Source: Pelomonas sp. V22
GTDB taxonomy: Bacteria; Pseudomonadota; Gammaproteobacteria; Burkholderiales; Burkholderiaceae_C
Length of the DNA: 64,000 bases
NCBI RefSeq assembly: GCF_030014915.1
Contig: NZ_JAGIXS010000001.1
Coordinates: forward strand, 1,364,001 to 1,428,000
Direction of reading: 5' to 3'
Every line of letters starts with the position of its first letter. Positions within the stretch are counted from its first letter, which is position 1. Below are positions 37,301-43,485 of this stretch, in pieces. Made by a program: the position numbers and the translations under genes. The notes under the pieces are model-generated. The model made no database searches, had not been told where the DNA came from, and worked only from the letters and a program-made list of their open reading frames with translations.

Positions 37301-37750
37301 CGGCTGCACCTCCTGCCACAGCGGCTGGCTTTCACCGGCTCGGAAAAGCGTGAAACGCAAGGGTTTCTTGTCGATGCGAAGGCTGAGGGCCGCCGACTTG
37401 ATCAGCCAGTGATCCGCCTGCTCGCTGAGGCTGGCCCGCACGGTGGCGTCGGCCTGGCCGACGACGATCGCGGCCGCCTTGTCACCGGCGCCGGTCAGCT
37501 GGCCCTTGGGGCCGGCCCACAGCCGCAGCACATCGGCACGCGGCAGGCTGATGCGCAGCTTGACGCCTGTGTCGGTGTGCAGTTCCCAGTGCGCGCCGAC
37601 GCCGGCCTCGGCCTGGGTAGCAGCATCCAGCGCCCGAAGACTCTTCACATTGCCAACCGGCGCTGCATTTGCAGCGCCCACCAGGCCTTGGCACAGGGCC
37701 AGGCAGGTCAGGAGATGGCGCAACGGAAACAGGGGAAGAACTCGGGTCAT
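34391..37750 (-). CDS. GH31 glycosidase, probable alpha-N-acetylgalactosaminidase, with F5/8C and NPCBM modules
   Basis: A secreted 1119-residue glycosidase. After a signal peptide come an N-terminal beta domain, the GH31 (beta/alpha)8 barrel, a DUF5110-like beta domain, an F5/8 type C module (about 845-985) and a C-terminal NPCBM module (about 1000-1115). Likely catalytic residues are Asp380 in QKLDVAW (nucleophile) and Asp431 in VTWTGDQ (acid/base). The barrel motifs and the insertion DADCYNDGDNVKK resemble the GH31 subgroup that releases GalNAc alpha-linked to Ser/Thr. A starch- or xyloside-active enzyme is less likely. It is first in the leftward operon, behind its own promoter. The ATG at 37750 starts the signal peptide. 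Confidence 0.88.
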   Translation of the reverse strand: MTRVLPLFPLRHLLTCLALCQGLVGAANAAPVGNVKSLRALDAATQAEAGVGAHWELHTDTGVKLRISLPRADVLRLWAGPKGQLTGAGDKAAAIVVGQADATVRASLSEQADHWLIKSAALSLRIDKKPLRFTLFRAGESQPLWQEVQPLDLADKLAVQTLATDKAERFYGGGQQNGRFEFKGRQLEVSYSGGWEEGDRPSPAPFLMSSRGWGMLRNTWSDGTYDLRQNEQIQLSHQEGRFDAYYFVGASIREVLARYTEWTGRAQLLPRWALEYGDADCYNDGDNVKKPGTVPKGWSDGPTGKTPDVIDSVARKYRQHDMPGGWILPNDGYGCGYTDLPKVVEGLKQYGFRTGLWTENGVDKIKWEVGTAGTRAQKLDVAWTGKGYQFSLDANKSAYDGILNNADARPFLWTVMGWAGTQRYAVTWTGDQSSSWDYIRWHVPTLVGSGLSGQAYASGDVDAIFGGSPETFTRDLQWKTFTPVLMGMSGWASAARKHPWWYEEPYRSINRKYLKLKLRLTPYMYTLAREAEQSGAPLLRGLMWDYPQDPAAWTEAHKYQFLLGRELLVAPVYRSQAESQGWRKGIHLPQGRWIDYWDGRQLSAGAAGRDIDSQVTLDKLPVFVRAGAILPMYPEMLFDGQKPLDQLTLDLYPQGSSEYTLYEDDGVTRQYQGGAFSQQRIAMQQQGGELRVQIEPVKGEYAGQEPQRRYALRILSRRAPEAVQLGGQVLPRLADAAAFEAAEQGWYFDAAERLGTVHVKTAKRDIRQPLAFSLQGLQAAPAQDDEFASAPVVGPEIPADAIVVMSRPAEEPGHPLENAFDGKPDTWFRTTRNQTVKAGPHEWVLGFTERRLIDGIQLAPRTDQHWKHGQVRDYEVYLADNMGDWGQPVQRGRLTLQQGAQRITFATPQAGRLLRFRVLSVQNPDGDKAGAVDPMVTAAQGGAPAKAFDAMQASEVGPIVLSEFRVLEHRPAQRPELQRYLSDLALPAGVQRDKPRSAAKEMRMNGLLFRKGLGMDAKGRLDLAIKGDWQLLRADLGVDDSCKTAGGLQFQVWSGERLLYDSGLVQAPAVVKPEIDVRGLQKLSLRTLGARGHQPAAVCGNWANAVLIGMEGDAATVQR

Positions 37751-37804
37751 GACAACTGAACTGGGCATCCCGCCATGGCGGCGGAGGGGGCAAATGTTGC
37801 GCAA

Positions 37805-37833
37805 ACTTTATGCAGCAGTCCGAAAGACGTCAA
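37805..37833 (-). promoter_or_regulatory. Probable promoter of the leftward glycan operon
   Basis: On the minus strand TTGACG, a 17-nt spacer and TAAAGT. The AgaR-like site CGAAAAGAAAG abuts the -35, so binding there would block RNA polymerase. Confidence 0.5.
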
Positions 37834-37853
37834 CGAAAAGAAAGCAAAAACAA
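37834..37853 (-). promoter_or_regulatory. AgaR-like operator, leftward side
   Basis: Read on the minus strand this is TTGTTTTTGCTTTCTTTTCG, three to four TTTC-like steps as in DeoR/AgaR operators. It carries the 11-mer CTTTCTTTTCG that is repeated on the plus strand at 37936-37946. Confidence 0.5.
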
Positions 37854-38030
37854 TCAAAATCCAAGTCATTCAGGTGAAAACCACTAGAAAAATGGCTTGA
37901 ATATCTTTCGATCAACCGATAGACGAGTCATTTAACTTTCTTTTCGTGGCACACATTCATGAGGGACACAACAAATCTGGCCAATTCGAGGGGCATAGAT
38001 CGACCAACAACCGACATCAGTTCATTTAAC

Positions 38031-38054
38031 ATCTTTCGTTATCTTTCTTTGTTT
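38031..38054 (+). promoter_or_regulatory. AgaR-like operator, rightward side
   Basis: ATCTTTCGTT, then ATCTTTCTTTGTTT, a tandem pair of CTTTC steps running into the -35 hexamer of the agaS promoter. Its match to the E. coli AgaR pattern TTTCRTTTYRTTTY is the best in the window. Confidence 0.6.
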
Positions 38055-38081
38055 GACATTTCGAAAGTTCATGGTTATCGT
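38053..38081 (+). promoter_or_regulatory. Probable promoter of agaS operon
   Basis: Consensus TTGACA, a 17-nt spacer and TATCGT, 23 nt before the agaS ATG. The preceding operator overlaps the -35, as expected for repression by AgaR. Confidence 0.6.
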
Positions 38082-38104
38082 TGCGCTGCACTTTGAACCT
38101 TGCA

Positions 38105-39262
38105 ATGAACACACTTCTCCAGCGCGAGCCCCAGGAATGGCGTCGCATCGGTGGTCTCCACACCGCAGAAGAAATTGACCACCAACCCCGGCTGTGGCGC
38201 GAGTTGGCCGGCGTGCTGGAGGCCGGGCAGGCCGGCATCGCCGATTTCCTGGGTGACTGGCTGTCCAAGCCCGCGCACCGCGTCATCCTCACCGGCGCCG
38301 GCAGTTCGGCCTTCGTCGGAGAGATCGTGGCCGATGAGCTGAACGCCGCTTGGCCGGCCCAGGTCCGCGCCGTGGCCACGACCAGCCTCCTGACCCATCC
38401 CGAGCTCTACCTGGAAGCCGAGGCACCAACGCTGCTGGTGTCCTTCGCGCGCAGCGGCAACAGCCCCGAGAGCCTGGCCGCCGTGGAGCTCGTGCGCCAG
38501 ACGCTGAGCAGCCCGCGCTTCCTCAACATCACCTGCAATGCTGAGGGCCAATTGGCCCGTGAGGCCGAAGGCCGCGCCGACAGTTTCAACCTCTTGATGC
38601 CGGCCGGCAGCTGCGACCGCGGTTTCGCGATGACCAGCAGCCTGTCCTGCATGCTGCTCGCCGCGCTGTCGGTGCTGGGGCAGGACGGTCTCGCCGAAGC
38701 CCTGCCCCGCATCGACGAGCTGGCCGAGCAAGCCGAGATCGCGCTGCGCGACTGGGCTGCACCGGTCGCAGCGCTGGCCGCCGAGCCCTTTGATCGCATC
38801 GTCTACCTGGGCAGCGGTCCGCTGGAGTCGCTGGCCAAGGAAGCTGCGCTGAAGGTGCTGGAGCTGAGCAGCGGCCGCGCGCTCGCGCTGGCCAACACGC
38901 CGCTGGGCTTTCGCCATGGCCCCAAGTCGGCCCTGAACAAGAGCTCGCTGGTGCTGGTGTTCCGCAGCCGCAAGGCGCTCTCACAGCGCTACGAGCAGGA
39001 CTTGATCGACGAATTGCGCCGTGAGCAAGTGGCCGGCCGCTGCCTGGCGATCGGCCCGGTCGAAACGGCCGCCGAGCTGAGCGCCGCCGCGCCCGACCTG
39101 CCCGATGCCTGGCTGGCGCCGCTGTGGCTGCTGGCCGCGCAGCTGTTCTCGCTGCAAAAATCCGCCGCCCTCGGCCTGACGCCCGACAACCCCTTCCCGG
39201 ACGGCACGGTCAATCGCGTGGTCCAGGGTGTGACCATCCATCCCCATGACGGCAGCCTCTGA
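38105..39262 (+). CDS. agaS: Galactosamine-6-phosphate deaminase/isomerase AgaS
   Basis: Double-SIS-domain enzyme of 385 residues predicted to turn galactosamine-6-phosphate into tagatose-6-phosphate plus ammonia in the cytoplasm. Sugar-phosphate binding signatures are TGAGSSAFVGE (first SIS), SFARSGNSPES and YLGSGPLESLAKEAALK (second SIS), and GFRHGPKS. AgaS of the GalNAc pathway is the closest family by layout; GlmS-type or GlcN deaminases differ. The ATG at 38105 is chosen over an in-frame ATG at 38081, which lies within the promoter. It is first in the seven-gene rightward operon and overlaps the ROK gene by 17 bp. Confidence 0.9.
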   Translation: MNTLLQREPQEWRRIGGLHTAEEIDHQPRLWRELAGVLEAGQAGIADFLGDWLSKPAHRVILTGAGSSAFVGEIVADELNAAWPAQVRAVATTSLLTHPELYLEAEAPTLLVSFARSGNSPESLAAVELVRQTLSSPRFLNITCNAEGQLAREAEGRADSFNLLMPAGSCDRGFAMTSSLSCMLLAALSVLGQDGLAEALPRIDELAEQAEIALRDWAAPVAALAAEPFDRIVYLGSGPLESLAKEAALKVLELSSGRALALANTPLGFRHGPKSALNKSSLVLVFRSRKALSQRYEQDLIDELRREQVAGRCLAIGPVETAAELSAAAPDLPDAWLAPLWLLAAQLFSLQKSAALGLTPDNPFPDGTVNRVVQGVTIHPHDGSL

Positions 39263-40205
39263 ATCCTCGCAGGCCTTCCATGGCATCGACATCGGCGGCA
39301 GCAAGATCGAGCTGGTCGCCTTTGTCGAGGAAGCGGGCGGCCTGGTCGAGCGGCACCGCCGCCGCGTGGCCACGCCGCGCGATGACTATGCAGTTTTCCA
39401 GCAAGCCATCACGGAACTGGTCGGCGAGGCCGATAGCGCCGTGGGTCAGCGTGCCGCCGTGGGCCTCGGCCTGCCCGGCATCATCGATGCGGCCACCGGC
39501 CGGCAGCTGAGCTCCAATGTGCCGGCGCTGAATGGCCGCGAGGTCGCCCGCAATCTGCAGGAGCGCCTGGCCCGGCCGGTCTTCATCGGCAATGACTGCC
39601 AGTGCTTTGCGCTCTCCGAGGCGCAAGGCGGCGCGGCGGCTGGCTTGCCCAGCATGTTCGGCGCCATCCTCGGCACCGGTGCGGGTGGCGGCTTCTGCAT
39701 CAACGGCCGATTGATGGCGGGCTTCAACGGCCTGGCCGGCGAATGGGGCCATTGGGCCGTGCCGGCCGCGCTCTTGCGCCAGCATGATCTGCCCCTGCTC
39801 GATTGCGCCTGCGGCCTGCGTGGCTGCCTGGAGCGCTATGTCTCCGGCAGCGGGCTTTCCAACCTGCATCGCCATTTCGGTGGCGAGGGCAGCGAGGCGA
39901 TTGCCATCGCAGCGCGCGCCGGGGCCGGCGACGCGCTCGCGCAGCAGACGCTGGACGTCCACCTCGACCTGCTGGCCCAGGCCTTCGCCACCCTGGTGAT
40001 GGCCATGGACCCCCATGCCATCGTGCTGGGCGGCGGCCTGTCCAAACTGGCGCATCTGTACGAACAGCTGCCGGCGGCCATGGCGCGCCACCTGTTCAAC
40101 GGCGTACGCGTGCCTCCCATCCTGCCGCCAAGCTTCGGCGATGCCGGCGGCGCACGCGGCGCGGCCCTGCTGGCCCGCCAGCGCGGCGACTCCCTCTCTC
40201 TCTGA
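39246..40205 (+). CDS. ROK-family amino-sugar kinase (probable GalNAc kinase)
   Basis: Cytoplasmic sugar kinase of 319 residues. It has the ATP phosphate loop HGIDIGGSKIEL, the catalytic region FIGNDCQCFALSEA, GTGAGGGFCING and the ROK zinc site CACGLRGCLERY. As the locus encodes an MFS carrier rather than a phosphotransferase system, a kinase is needed to make GalNAc-6-phosphate, and this is the only candidate. ROK enzymes also phosphorylate GlcNAc, glucose or ManNAc, so specificity is inferred. The gene overlaps agaS by 17 bp and ends 2 bp before gatZ. Confidence 0.87.
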   Translation: MTAASESSQAFHGIDIGGSKIELVAFVEEAGGLVERHRRRVATPRDDYAVFQQAITELVGEADSAVGQRAAVGLGLPGIIDAATGRQLSSNVPALNGREVARNLQERLARPVFIGNDCQCFALSEAQGGAAAGLPSMFGAILGTGAGGGFCINGRLMAGFNGLAGEWGHWAVPAALLRQHDLPLLDCACGLRGCLERYVSGSGLSNLHRHFGGEGSEAIAIAARAGAGDALAQQTLDVHLDLLAQAFATLVMAMDPHAIVLGGGLSKLAHLYEQLPAAMARHLFNGVRVPPILPPSFGDAGGARGAALLARQRGDSLSL

Positions 40206-40207
40206 TC

Positions 40208-41539
40208 ATGACGACGCAAGAAACCTCCCCGGTGCTGGACATCCTGAAGGCGCACCGCCGTGGCGAGCCGGTCGGGCTCTACAGCGTGTGCTCCAGCCAC
40301 GAGCTGGTGCTGAGCGCCGCGCTGCGCGTGGCGCTGGAGCTGGGCACGCCGTTGCTGGTCGAAGCCACCTCCAACCAGGTGGACCAGAACGGCGGCTACA
40401 CCGGCATGACGCCGGCAGACTTCCGCCGCTATGTCGAAGGCCTGGCCGCCGAGCTCGGGTTGCCGCCGGCACGTCTGGTGCTGGGCGGCGACCACCTGGG
40501 CCCGAACAGCTGGCAGAAGCTGCCGGCCGTGGAAGCGATGGCCAATGCCCGCGTGCTGATCCATGACTACGTGGCGGCCGGCTTCAGCAAGATTCACCTG
40601 GACTGCAGCATGTCCTGCGCCGACGATCCGGCCCGCCTCGATGACGAGACCGTGGCCCAGCGCTCGGCCGAGCTGGCTGAAGTGGCTGAAGCTGCGGCCG
40701 CCGAGGCCGGCCTCCCCGCGCCGGTCTATGTGATCGGCACCGAGGTGCCTGTGCCCGGCGGCGAAGCCTCGCTGGAGCAGGCCCTGGCGGTCACCTCGCC
40801 CAAGGCCGCCGCACGCACGCTGGAGGTCCATCGCCAGGCCTTTGCGGCCGCCGGCCTGCGCAGCGCCTGGCAACGCGTCATCGCCATGGTGGTGCAGCCC
40901 GGCGTGGACTTCGACCACAGCCACGTCCAGCACTACGACAGCGCGGCCGCTGCCGAGCTCTCGGCCTTCGTGGCCGGCCAGCCGGGCCTTGTGTTCGAGG
41001 CCCACTCGACCGACTACCAGCTCGAATCCTCGCTGGCCGCCCTGGTCCGCGACCACTACGCCATCCTCAAGGTCGGCCCAGCCCTCACTTTCGCCTTGCG
41101 CGAGGCTTTGTTTGCGCTCAGCAGCATCGAGGCCGAGCTCTTGCCTGCAGGCCAGCAGGCCCGCCTGCCCGAGGCGCTGGAGCAGGCCATGCTCGCCGAG
41201 CCGCGCCATTGGCACAAGCACTACGCCGGCACGCCGGAGCAGCAGCGCCTGTTGCGCCGCTTTGCGCTGAGCGACCGCTGCCGCTACTACTGGGGCGAGC
41301 CGGCCGTGCGGGCGGCGCAGCAGCGGCTGTTTGCCAATTTCGATGCCGCCGACACTCCGCTGCCGCTCTTGAGCCAGTACCTGCCCACGCAATTCGCCGC
41401 CGTGATGCAGGGGCGCCTGCCCGCCACGGCCCGGCGCCTGGTCGAAGACAAGGTGGCCGAGGTGCTGGCCACTTACGCTCGCGCCTGCCAGGGCACCGGG
41501 ATCGAAAGTCCGGATGCCGCTGTTGTTTCGAACCATTAA
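40208..41539 (+). CDS. kbaZ: Tagatose-1,6-bisphosphate aldolase subunit GatZ/KbaZ
   Basis: A 443-residue protein of the GatZ/KbaZ family. Motifs include GLYSVCSSHELVLSAALR near the start, VEATSNQVDQNGGYTGMTP, LGGDHLGPNSWQ and VFEAHSTDYQ. In E. coli this subunit supports KbaY/GatY, the class II aldolase that splits tagatose-1,6-bisphosphate. It has no independent aldolase activity there. No kbaY or gatY homologue and no dedicated tagatose-6-phosphate kinase is present in the window. The ATG follows the ROK stop by 2 bp and precedes agaR by 39 bp. Confidence 0.9.
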   Translation: MTTQETSPVLDILKAHRRGEPVGLYSVCSSHELVLSAALRVALELGTPLLVEATSNQVDQNGGYTGMTPADFRRYVEGLAAELGLPPARLVLGGDHLGPNSWQKLPAVEAMANARVLIHDYVAAGFSKIHLDCSMSCADDPARLDDETVAQRSAELAEVAEAAAAEAGLPAPVYVIGTEVPVPGGEASLEQALAVTSPKAAARTLEVHRQAFAAAGLRSAWQRVIAMVVQPGVDFDHSHVQHYDSAAAAELSAFVAGQPGLVFEAHSTDYQLESSLAALVRDHYAILKVGPALTFALREALFALSSIEAELLPAGQQARLPEALEQAMLAEPRHWHKHYAGTPEQQRLLRRFALSDRCRYYWGEPAVRAAQQRLFANFDAADTPLPLLSQYLPTQFAAVMQGRLPATARRLVEDKVAEVLATYARACQGTGIESPDAAVVSNH

Positions 41540-41578
41540 GCTTCCGGCCTTCATCGAAAGCCTTTTCTTGTCCGAACC

Positions 41579-42346
41579 ATGAGAAACACCAGCCAGCGCC
41601 GCGAGCAGATCCTTCAAATGCTGGTCAAGCAGGGCAATGTCCAGGTGTCGGACCTGGTGCCGCAGCTCGGCGTGTCGGCCGTGACCATCCGCACCGACCT
41701 GAGCGCGCTCGAAAGCCAGGGCCTGGTGACGCGCAGCTACGGCGGCGCCACGCTGACCCGCACGCCGCCGCCCGAGCAGAACATCCGCCAGAAGGATGCG
41801 CTCAACGCCGGCGCCAAGGAGCACATCGGCACGGCCGCCGCTGCGCTCGTGGAGCCGGGCGACAACATCATCATCGACAGCGGCACGACGACCATGCCGC
41901 TGGCCCGCCACATCCGCGAGCTCAAGCAGGTCACGGTGATGACCAACGGCCTCAACATCGCCTGGGAACTGGCGGACGCGCCCGGCATCGAGCTGATGCT
42001 CACCGGTGGATTGCTGCGCAAGCAATCGCTGTCCATCCAGGGCGCGCAGGCCGAGGCCTGCCTGAACGTCTACAACTTCGACAAGCTCTTCCTCGGCGTC
42101 GACGGCTTCGACCTGCAGTTCGGCATCACCACCCACCACGAGGCGGAGGCCAGCCTGAACCACAAGATGGTGGAGCGGGCCAAGAAGGTCATCGTGCTGA
42201 CCGACTCCTCCAAGTTCGGCCGCGTCAGCCTGCACCGCATCGTGCTGCTGGACCGCGTCCACACGGTGATCACCGATGCCGGCATCAGCCCCGAGTACCG
42301 CGACGGGCTGCAGCGCCTCGGCATCGAAGTGATCATTGCCGACTGA
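41579..42346 (+). CDS. agaR: DeoR-family transcriptional regulator AgaR
   Basis: DeoR-type sugar-phosphate-responsive repressor of 255 residues. It has an N-terminal winged helix (RREQILQMLVKQGNVQVSDL, recognition helix VSAVTIRTDLSALESQG) and a DeoRC sensor domain with IIIDSGTTTMPLA, VDGFDLQFGITTHHEAEA and VLTDSSKFGR. The wording FGITTHHEAEASLN is very like E. coli AgaR. It lies inside the operon it is predicted to control. Operator-like sites occur in the main divergent region, and a weaker CGAAAGCCTTTTCTTG just ahead of this gene. Confidence 0.9.
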   Translation: MRNTSQRREQILQMLVKQGNVQVSDLVPQLGVSAVTIRTDLSALESQGLVTRSYGGATLTRTPPPEQNIRQKDALNAGAKEHIGTAAAALVEPGDNIIIDSGTTTMPLARHIRELKQVTVMTNGLNIAWELADAPGIELMLTGGLLRKQSLSIQGAQAEACLNVYNFDKLFLGVDGFDLQFGITTHHEAEASLNHKMVERAKKVIVLTDSSKFGRVSLHRIVLLDRVHTVITDAGISPEYRDGLQRLGIEVIIAD

Positions 42347-42353
42347 CCGAGCG

Positions 42354-43448
42354 ATGCTGCAAGGTCAGATCCTCACACCGCAAGGCTGGATTGAAGGCGA
42401 GATCGCCTTCGACCAACGCATACGGCAGGTCAACGCGACAGCGGTGAGCGGCGCGGCGCGCTACATCCTGCCCGGCTTCATCGACCTGCATGTGCATGGC
42501 GCGGCCGGCGTGGACATCATGGCCGGCGGCAACAGCGGCGAGACCGTGGCCCGCACCCATGCACGCCACGGCACGACCTCGTTGCTGGGCACGACGATGA
42601 CGGCGCGCCCCAACTCCATCACCCGCGCCCTGCAAGGCCTGGCCGGCGTGATGGCCGAGCGCAAGAGCGGATGCGCCCGCATGCTGGGCGTGCATCTGGA
42701 AGGGCCTTACGTCAGTGCCCAGCGCCTGGGCGCCCAGCCGCCCGAGGTGCTGCAGGCCACGCTGGCCCAGGTGAAGGAGTTCCATGCCATCGCGCCCATC
42801 CGCGTGCTGACGCTGGCGCCCGAGGTGACGGGCCATCTGGAGCTGATTCCACACCTCAAGGACCTCGGCATCCGCGTGCAGCTGGGCCACACGGCCGGCA
42901 GCTACGAGGACGGCGTGGCCGCCCTCGAAGCAGGCGCCGCCGGCTTCACCCATTTATTCAACGGCATGACGCCGCTGGTCCACCGCGAGCCTGGCATGGT
43001 GGGCGCGGCGCTTGCTCATGCCGAGTACGCCGAGCTGATACCGGACCTGCAGCACGTGCATCCGGGTGCCATGAAGGCGGCGCTGCGCGCCATCCCCAAG
43101 CTCTATTGCGTGAGTGATGCGACCGCCGCCACCGGCATGCCGGACGGCGAGTATTCGCTGGGATCGCAGCGCGTCTTCAAATGCCTGGGCTGCGTGCGCC
43201 TGGCCACCGGCTCGCTGGCCGGCAGCGCGCTGACCATGGACCAGGCACTGCGCAATCTGCTCAGCCTCGGCCTGGACCTGGCGGACGCCTCGCACCGGCT
43301 CTCACGCAACCCGGCCGACTACCTCGGTGAGGCCGAGCGCGGCCGCCTTGAGGCCGGCGCCTGGGCCGATATCGTGGTGCTGGACGAGCAGCACCAGGTG
43401 GTCGAAGTCTTCGTCGAGGGCGAGGCGGTCGATCTTTCTTCTTCCTGA
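42354..43448 (+). CDS. agaA: N-acetylgalactosamine-6-phosphate deacetylase
   Basis: NagA/AgaA-type amidohydrolase of 364 residues that removes acetate from GalNAc-6-phosphate. It has the metal-site motif DLHVHGAAGVD, HLEGPYVS, GHTAGSYEDG, THLFNGMTPLVHREPG and catalytic VSDATAATGMPDG. It is distinguished from GlcNAc deacetylase mainly by its locus. The start ATG at 42354 is 7 bp after the agaR stop; a TTG 18 nt earlier in the same frame overlaps agaR. It lies upstream of the transporter with 37 bp between them. Confidence 0.88.
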   Translation: MLQGQILTPQGWIEGEIAFDQRIRQVNATAVSGAARYILPGFIDLHVHGAAGVDIMAGGNSGETVARTHARHGTTSLLGTTMTARPNSITRALQGLAGVMAERKSGCARMLGVHLEGPYVSAQRLGAQPPEVLQATLAQVKEFHAIAPIRVLTLAPEVTGHLELIPHLKDLGIRVQLGHTAGSYEDGVAALEAGAAGFTHLFNGMTPLVHREPGMVGAALAHAEYAELIPDLQHVHPGAMKAALRAIPKLYCVSDATAATGMPDGEYSLGSQRVFKCLGCVRLATGSLAGSALTMDQALRNLLSLGLDLADASHRLSRNPADYLGEAERGRLEAGAWADIVVLDEQHQVVEVFVEGEAVDLSSS

Positions 43449-43485
43449 ACCGACAGACGAACGAGACAACAAGGGAGTGTTGACG

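Larger units (their letters stand above)
37751..38104. promoter_or_regulatory. Divergent control region of the GalNAc locus
   Basis: A 354-bp AT-rich gap between GH31 and agaS, in clear contrast to the GC-rich genes. It carries repeated CTTTC/GAAAG motifs: CGAAAAGAAAG (37834-37844), ATCTTTCG (37903-37910), CTTTCTTTTCG (37936-37946) and ATCTTTCG again at 38031. TCATTTAAC occurs at 37928-37936 and at 38022-38030. E. coli AgaR sites are runs of TTTCRTTTY-like steps, so these fit a DeoR-type AgaR operator array controlling both arms. Confidence 0.75.
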
